A stretch of 64,000 nucleotides of DNA from DATMAM01 sp035559995 (GTDB lineage Bacteria > Desulfobacterota > Binatia > UBA9968): contig DATMAM010000065.1 of assembly GCA_035559995.1 (NCBI GenBank), positions 1 through 64,000 on the forward strand, written 5' to 3'. The position numbers were made by a program, and so were the translations under genes. This document shows positions 60,225 through 64,000 of the stretch, in pieces; the first letter of the stretch is position 1; the number at the start of each line of letters is the position of its first letter. The notes below the pieces were generated by a model. It ran no database searches. It was not told the DNA's origin and worked only from the letters and a program-made list of their open reading frames with translations.

Positions 60225-60391
60225 CGCTGGCGAATCGATGGAGCGTTTCTCGCCGTGAGCGCGTCCTTTTTTGCAACCCTTCCCGACTTGCCTTTGCAGA
60301 GGGAGGACTTTCCCTGCGATCTTTGAGAGCTCGGCGCAATTCAGCTCCCGGCTCCGATGTCCACTAAACGCAAGAGGTAGGAGTCCACGCG

Positions 60392-61393
60392 ATGGCTTTT
60401 TCGACGGCATTCAAAGCAATGGTTGTGAGCGAGACTTCGGACGGAAAATTCGTTCGCGAGGTCAAAAAACGAGACCTGAGCGAGCTTCCGGCCGGCGCCG
60501 TGCTGATCGAAGTGAAATACTCGTCGCTGAACTACAAGGACGCGCTTTCCGCAACGGGCAACAAGGGCGTGACGCGGAAGTACCCGCACACTCCCGGGAT
60601 CGACGCCGCCGGAGTCGTCGTGGAAAGCGCAAGCCCGAATTTCGCTCCGGGCGATCAGGTCATCGTCACCGGATTCGACTTGGGAGCCAATACTCCCGGA
60701 GGGTTCGGGCAATACGTCCGCGTTCCCGCCGACTGGCCGCTGAAGCTGCCCGCAGGCCTCACGTTAAAGGAAAGCATGGCTTACGGAACGGCCGGATTTA
60801 CGGCGGCTCTTTCGGTTCTGAAGATGCAGCACCACGGGCTTACGCCGGCGCAGGGAGAGATTCTGGTGACGGGCGCAACCGGCGGCGTGGGCAGCTTGGC
60901 GATCGCTATTTTGGCCAGGCTCGGCTTTCATGTGGTTGCCGCCACGGGAAAAACCGGCGCGAGAGATTTTCTCGGCAAGCTGGGCGCGAGAGAGATCATT
61001 TCGCGGGAAGACGTGACCGACACGTCCGGCCGGCCGCTCTTGAAAGCGCGCTGGGCGGGAGTCGTCGATACGGTCGGCGGCAACATCCTGGCAACCGCGA
61101 TCCGATCGACCGGGCCGGACGGAGTGGTCGCGAGCTGTGGTAACGCCGCGTCCGCCGATCTCCCGCTCACCGTCTATCCTTTTATCTTGAGAGGCGTGAG
61201 CCTTTTGGGAATCAACTCGGTCGAAACTCCCATGGCGGCGCGCACGGAGATTTGGGAAAAGCTCTCGCGCGAATGGAAAGTGGATTTCTCCGGCGAGCTC
61301 GTTACGGAGTGCCCCTTGGAAGATCTGAGCCCGAAGATCGACGCGATTCTGAAAGGTCAAATCCGCGGGCGCGTCGTGGTGAGTCTGATTTGA
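60392..61393 (+). CDS. Acrylyl-CoA reductase-like quinone oxidoreductase (YhdH/AcuI type)
   Basis: A 333-residue medium-chain dehydrogenase/reductase without catalytic zinc. L-N-Y-K-D-A-L-S at residue 47, P-H-T-P-G-I-D-A-A-G, and V-T-G-A-T-G-G-V-G (NADPH-binding) near residue 160 match the YhdH/YhfP family to which acrylyl-CoA reductase AcuI belongs. AcuI reduces acryloyl-CoA to propionyl-CoA, which the divergently encoded PrpC would consume. The sequence reading does not separate AcuI from generic quinone reductases. Confidence 0.82.
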   Translation: MAFSTAFKAMVVSETSDGKFVREVKKRDLSELPAGAVLIEVKYSSLNYKDALSATGNKGVTRKYPHTPGIDAAGVVVESASPNFAPGDQVIVTGFDLGANTPGGFGQYVRVPADWPLKLPAGLTLKESMAYGTAGFTAALSVLKMQHHGLTPAQGEILVTGATGGVGSLAIAILARLGFHVVAATGKTGARDFLGKLGAREIISREDVTDTSGRPLLKARWAGVVDTVGGNILATAIRSTGPDGVVASCGNAASADLPLTVYPFILRGVSLLGINSVETPMAARTEIWEKLSREWKVDFSGELVTECPLEDLSPKIDAILKGQIRGRVVVSLI

Positions 61394-61670
61394 CGTGACA
61401 CGGCGGCCGGGTCATGCGAGCGTAGCGAGAAATCTTTATGGCCCCGAAACGTACCACTGCGTTACCTTCTCGCCGTAAGTTCAACGCGCCAGAGAAAAGG
61501 AAATCAAGAAATGGGCCGCAAGAACAAGAGCCGATTGGCAATGAGCGTCAATCCGAGCTGATCGATTTGAGTGAGCGGCTGTAAGATTTCTCCCTGCGGT
61601 CGAAAGGACAGCGCTTGCTGCGGTGGGGCCGAAGCGCACGACATGCCGGAGGTAAGCGCAAACAGTAACG

Positions 61671-64000
61671 ATGCCTGAGCAACAGCACAACGATCAGCCC
61701 GGCGCCCTGAGCCATCTCCGCGTCATTGAGCTCGGCGACATCCCCGCCTCGTACGCGACCCGTCTCCTCGGCGACCTCGGCGCCGATGTGATCAAAATCG
61801 AGCCGCCGGGAGGCGACTCAAGCCGCCGGCTTCCGCCGTTTGCGGGAAATATCGCACACCCTGAACGGAGCCTTGCGTTTATCAACGCCAACACCAACAA
61901 GAGAAGCATCGTTCTCGACTTATCCGGAAGCTCGGCCGATCGGAAGGTCTTTTCGCGGCTTTTGGCGTCCGCTCACCTTTTCGTCGAAGCAACGCCCTTC
62001 GGCTACCTCGAACGGCTCGGCTTTGACGAGGAGCGATTGCAAAAAGACTATCCGGCCCTCGTCGTCGTCTCGCTTTCGCCTTTCGGCCGCACCGGACCGT
62101 ATCGCCGCTATAAGGGAAGCGACGCCATCGCCAACGCCTGCGGGGGTTTTCTCTTCGGCCAGGGGGACGACGCCAAGGGCCAATGCACCGCGCCGAGCCA
62201 TCAGGCGTATCAACTTGCGGCGTGCGTGGCGGCGACGTTGGGCCTTGCCGGCGTTCGTCACGCGCGATTGACCGGCACAGGCCAGCGCATCGACGTCTCG
62301 CTTCAGGAGGCGCTGACGTTCACCAACAGCAGCTCCATCGCGCGCTACTCGCGCGAAAATAGGCTGGAGCGGCGCCCGGGGCGCAAAAACTACGGCGGCG
62401 CGGGGACCAATATCTATCGCTGCAAAGACGGCCGTTATGTTCACTTCACAACCAATATGCCGCACATGTGGCGCGAGTTTACGCTGAACTGGATGAGCGA
62501 TCCGGCGTTTGCCGGCCCCGAATGGGAAGATCCCAGGTATCGCGAGGCGCACGCTGACGAAATTGGAGAGGCTTTTGCAGGCTTCATCGCCCGGTTCGCG
62601 GCGGATGAATTCGCCAACGAGGCCCAGCGGCGCCATCTCGCGGCCGCGCCGCTCCATACGGTCGGGGAGTTCGTGAACTGCGATCAGCTTCGCCTGCGCC
62701 AGTGGCTGCAAGAGGTCGAACATCCCGTGATCGGCCGCTACGCCGCGCCGGGGTTCGGCATGAGACTTTCTCTTACTCCCATGAGAATTTACCGGCCGGC
62801 GCCGCTTTTGGGCCAGCATAGCGAGGAAATTCTGAGCGAGCTCGAGCGCGACCTCCCGCGCGCCGACAACCTCCCGGGCGAGCGCTCCCGCCGCCCCATG
62901 CTCGAAGGGCTTCGCATGGCGGATCTCACGCAGCAGTTCGCCGGGCCGCTCGGGACCGCGATCCTCGCGTACTACGGCATGGAAGTGATCAAGATCGAGT
63001 CCGCCGTGGTTCCGAGCAAAGAGCGCGAGACCGCTACGCATGCGGACATGAACCGCGCCAAGCTCGGCTGCACGATCAACTTGCGCCACCCGGAAGGAAA
63101 AGAGCTTTTCAGGCAACTCGTCGCCCGTTCCGACGTCGTCGTCGACAATTTCAGCGCCGGCGTGCTGGAGCGGCTGGGCTTTAGCTTCGAAGCGCTCAAG
63201 CAAATCAACCCGCGCATTGTCCAAGCCGCGATGCCCGGCTGGGGACTTGCCGGCCCGCTCAAGTCATGGGTGGCCTGGGGCTGGCAGCTTTTGGCTTACA
63301 CCGGAATGATGAGACTTTGGGGCTATCCCGACTCGCCGATGGAAACCCGCTGCAAGACTGCCTGGCCGGACCGCGTAGGCGCGGCGACGATGGCGCTCGG
63401 CGTTCTTGCCGCGCTCGAATACCGCGATCGCACAGGGCAGGGACAATTCATCGAAGCGGCGATGCTGGAGGCTCAGGGCGCGATGATGGGACCCGCCATT
63501 CTCGACTACACCGTGAACGCGAACGAGTGGGACGCGATGGGCTATCGCGAGATTCTGGGCGAGCCGTACGCGCCTTACGGCTGCTATCCCTGCCGCGGCG
63601 AGGACAATTGGGTGATTATCGCCTGCGCAACCGACGAAGAGTGGCAATCCATGGTGCGGCTCATCGGCAAAGATTCCTGGGCCGCCGACGAGCGTTTCGC
63701 GACAAGCGCCGGCCGCAAACAGCACCGCGACGAGCTGGATCAAAAGCTTTCACAGTGGACCCGCAGGCTGACGCCGCGCCAGGCCTTCCGGCTGCTGCAG
63801 GAGGCAGGCGTCGCGGCCGGCGTCCCGATGTCGGGCGAGGATCTTTTCTACGACATCCATCTGCGCGAGCGCGGCCACATCGTCGAGACCGAAGCCGCAC
63901 CGTGGGGAAAAATCACGCACCACGGCCTGCCGGGGATCCCATCGCTGTCGGCGGCGAGCGCCGCCCGCCCCGCGCCCTGGATCGGCGCGCACAACGATTA
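61671..64000 (+). CDS. Tandem two-domain family III CoA-transferase (3' end outside window)
   Basis: At least 776 residues, open to the window end. Two CaiB/BaiF domains lie in tandem: domain 1 starts L-R-V-I-E-L-G-D-I and has G-Q-R-I-D-V-S-L-Q-E-A near residue 205; domain 2 begins near residue 410 with L-R-M-A-D-L-T-Q-Q-F-A-G-P, has V-I-K-I-E-S, and G-Q-F-I-E-A-A-M-L-E-A near residue 590. Both carry Glu where formyl-CoA transferase has its catalytic Asp. Most family III enzymes are single-domain dimers of about 400 residues, so this fusion is unusual. Start ATG at 61671 with a distant GGAGG; another start is possible. Confidence 0.85.
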   Translation, partial: MPEQQHNDQPGALSHLRVIELGDIPASYATRLLGDLGADVIKIEPPGGDSSRRLPPFAGNIAHPERSLAFINANTNKRSIVLDLSGSSADRKVFSRLLASAHLFVEATPFGYLERLGFDEERLQKDYPALVVVSLSPFGRTGPYRRYKGSDAIANACGGFLFGQGDDAKGQCTAPSHQAYQLAACVAATLGLAGVRHARLTGTGQRIDVSLQEALTFTNSSSIARYSRENRLERRPGRKNYGGAGTNIYRCKDGRYVHFTTNMPHMWREFTLNWMSDPAFAGPEWEDPRYREAHADEIGEAFAGFIARFAADEFANEAQRRHLAAAPLHTVGEFVNCDQLRLRQWLQEVEHPVIGRYAAPGFGMRLSLTPMRIYRPAPLLGQHSEEILSELERDLPRADNLPGERSRRPMLEGLRMADLTQQFAGPLGTAILAYYGMEVIKIESAVVPSKERETATHADMNRAKLGCTINLRHPEGKELFRQLVARSDVVVDNFSAGVLERLGFSFEALKQINPRIVQAAMPGWGLAGPLKSWVAWGWQLLAYTGMMRLWGYPDSPMETRCKTAWPDRVGAATMALGVLAALEYRDRTGQGQFIEAAMLEAQGAMMGPAILDYTVNANEWDAMGYREILGEPYAPYGCYPCRGEDNWVIIACATDEEWQSMVRLIGKDSWAADERFATSAGRKQHRDELDQKLSQWTRRLTPRQAFRLLQEAGVAAGVPMSGEDLFYDIHLRERGHIVETEAAPWGKITHHGLPGIPSLSAASAARPAPWIGAHND

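Noticed and set aside
61920..63224. 434-residue minus-strand open frame
   Set aside because: Antisense of the CoA-transferase, which has two convincing domains on the plus strand.

Overview
The window is GC-rich, densely coded DNA with no rRNA, tRNA or CRISPR array that I could recognise. A hopanoid locus, prenylated-flavin (UbiD-type) decarboxylases, many periplasmic binding proteins and a methylcitrate-type module suggest an uncultured soil or sediment bacterium of deltaproteobacterial or related affinity. The Binatia/Desulfobacterota_B type of lineage is my best guess, from gene content only; no phylogenetic marker gene is present.

Layout. 1-118 is the end of an insertion sequence, followed by a cupin gene remnant (272-487). 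643-2134 holds a nitroreductase and a LysM membrane protein. 2142-11285 is the hopanoid locus: hpnA, hpnB (opposite strand), hpnG, shc, squalene synthase, ispA, hpnH and an alpha/beta hydrolase. bioB follows. 12561-15374 is a binding protein plus a fused double permease of the Fe(III)/FbpAB type without an ATPase. 15515-19738 holds a thiolase-like/DUF35 pair, an amidohydrolase and a TAXI-like protein, followed by the remnant of a PIN toxin gene.

19913-47525 is a 27-kb minus-strand accessory region. It contains four UbiD-family decarboxylases, three non-gentisate bicupins, one gentisate-1,2-dioxygenase-like bicupin, two heme-oxygenase-like diiron proteins, two molybdenum hydroxylase large subunits without partner subunits, a luciferase-like monooxygenase, a VOC protein, two Pht5-like proteins and five exported substrate-binding proteins. 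These families recur in shuffled combinations in at least four transcription blocks, which suggests a modular system for capturing and decarboxylating or oxidising (probably aromatic or unsaturated) carboxylates. The GntR/FCD regulator at its upstream end is divergent from a plus-strand operon (47673-55627). That operon encodes a split thiamine-diphosphate decarboxylase, a binding-protein-fold protein, Dpp-type permeases, a second FbpAB-like pair and an ACMSD-like amidohydrolase. The shared 150-bp intergenic region shows back-to-back promoters and a GntR-type operator.

55751-64000 holds a class II aldolase-like gene, a prpB-prpD-prpC set (methylcitrate cycle), an acrylyl-CoA-reductase-like MDR gene and a tandem two-domain CoA-transferase cut by the window end. 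Together these point to propionyl-CoA/acryloyl-CoA handling.

Limits: all calls come from reading translated sequence and motifs. No database search was run, and substrates of the decarboxylases, dioxygenases and transporters are not determined.
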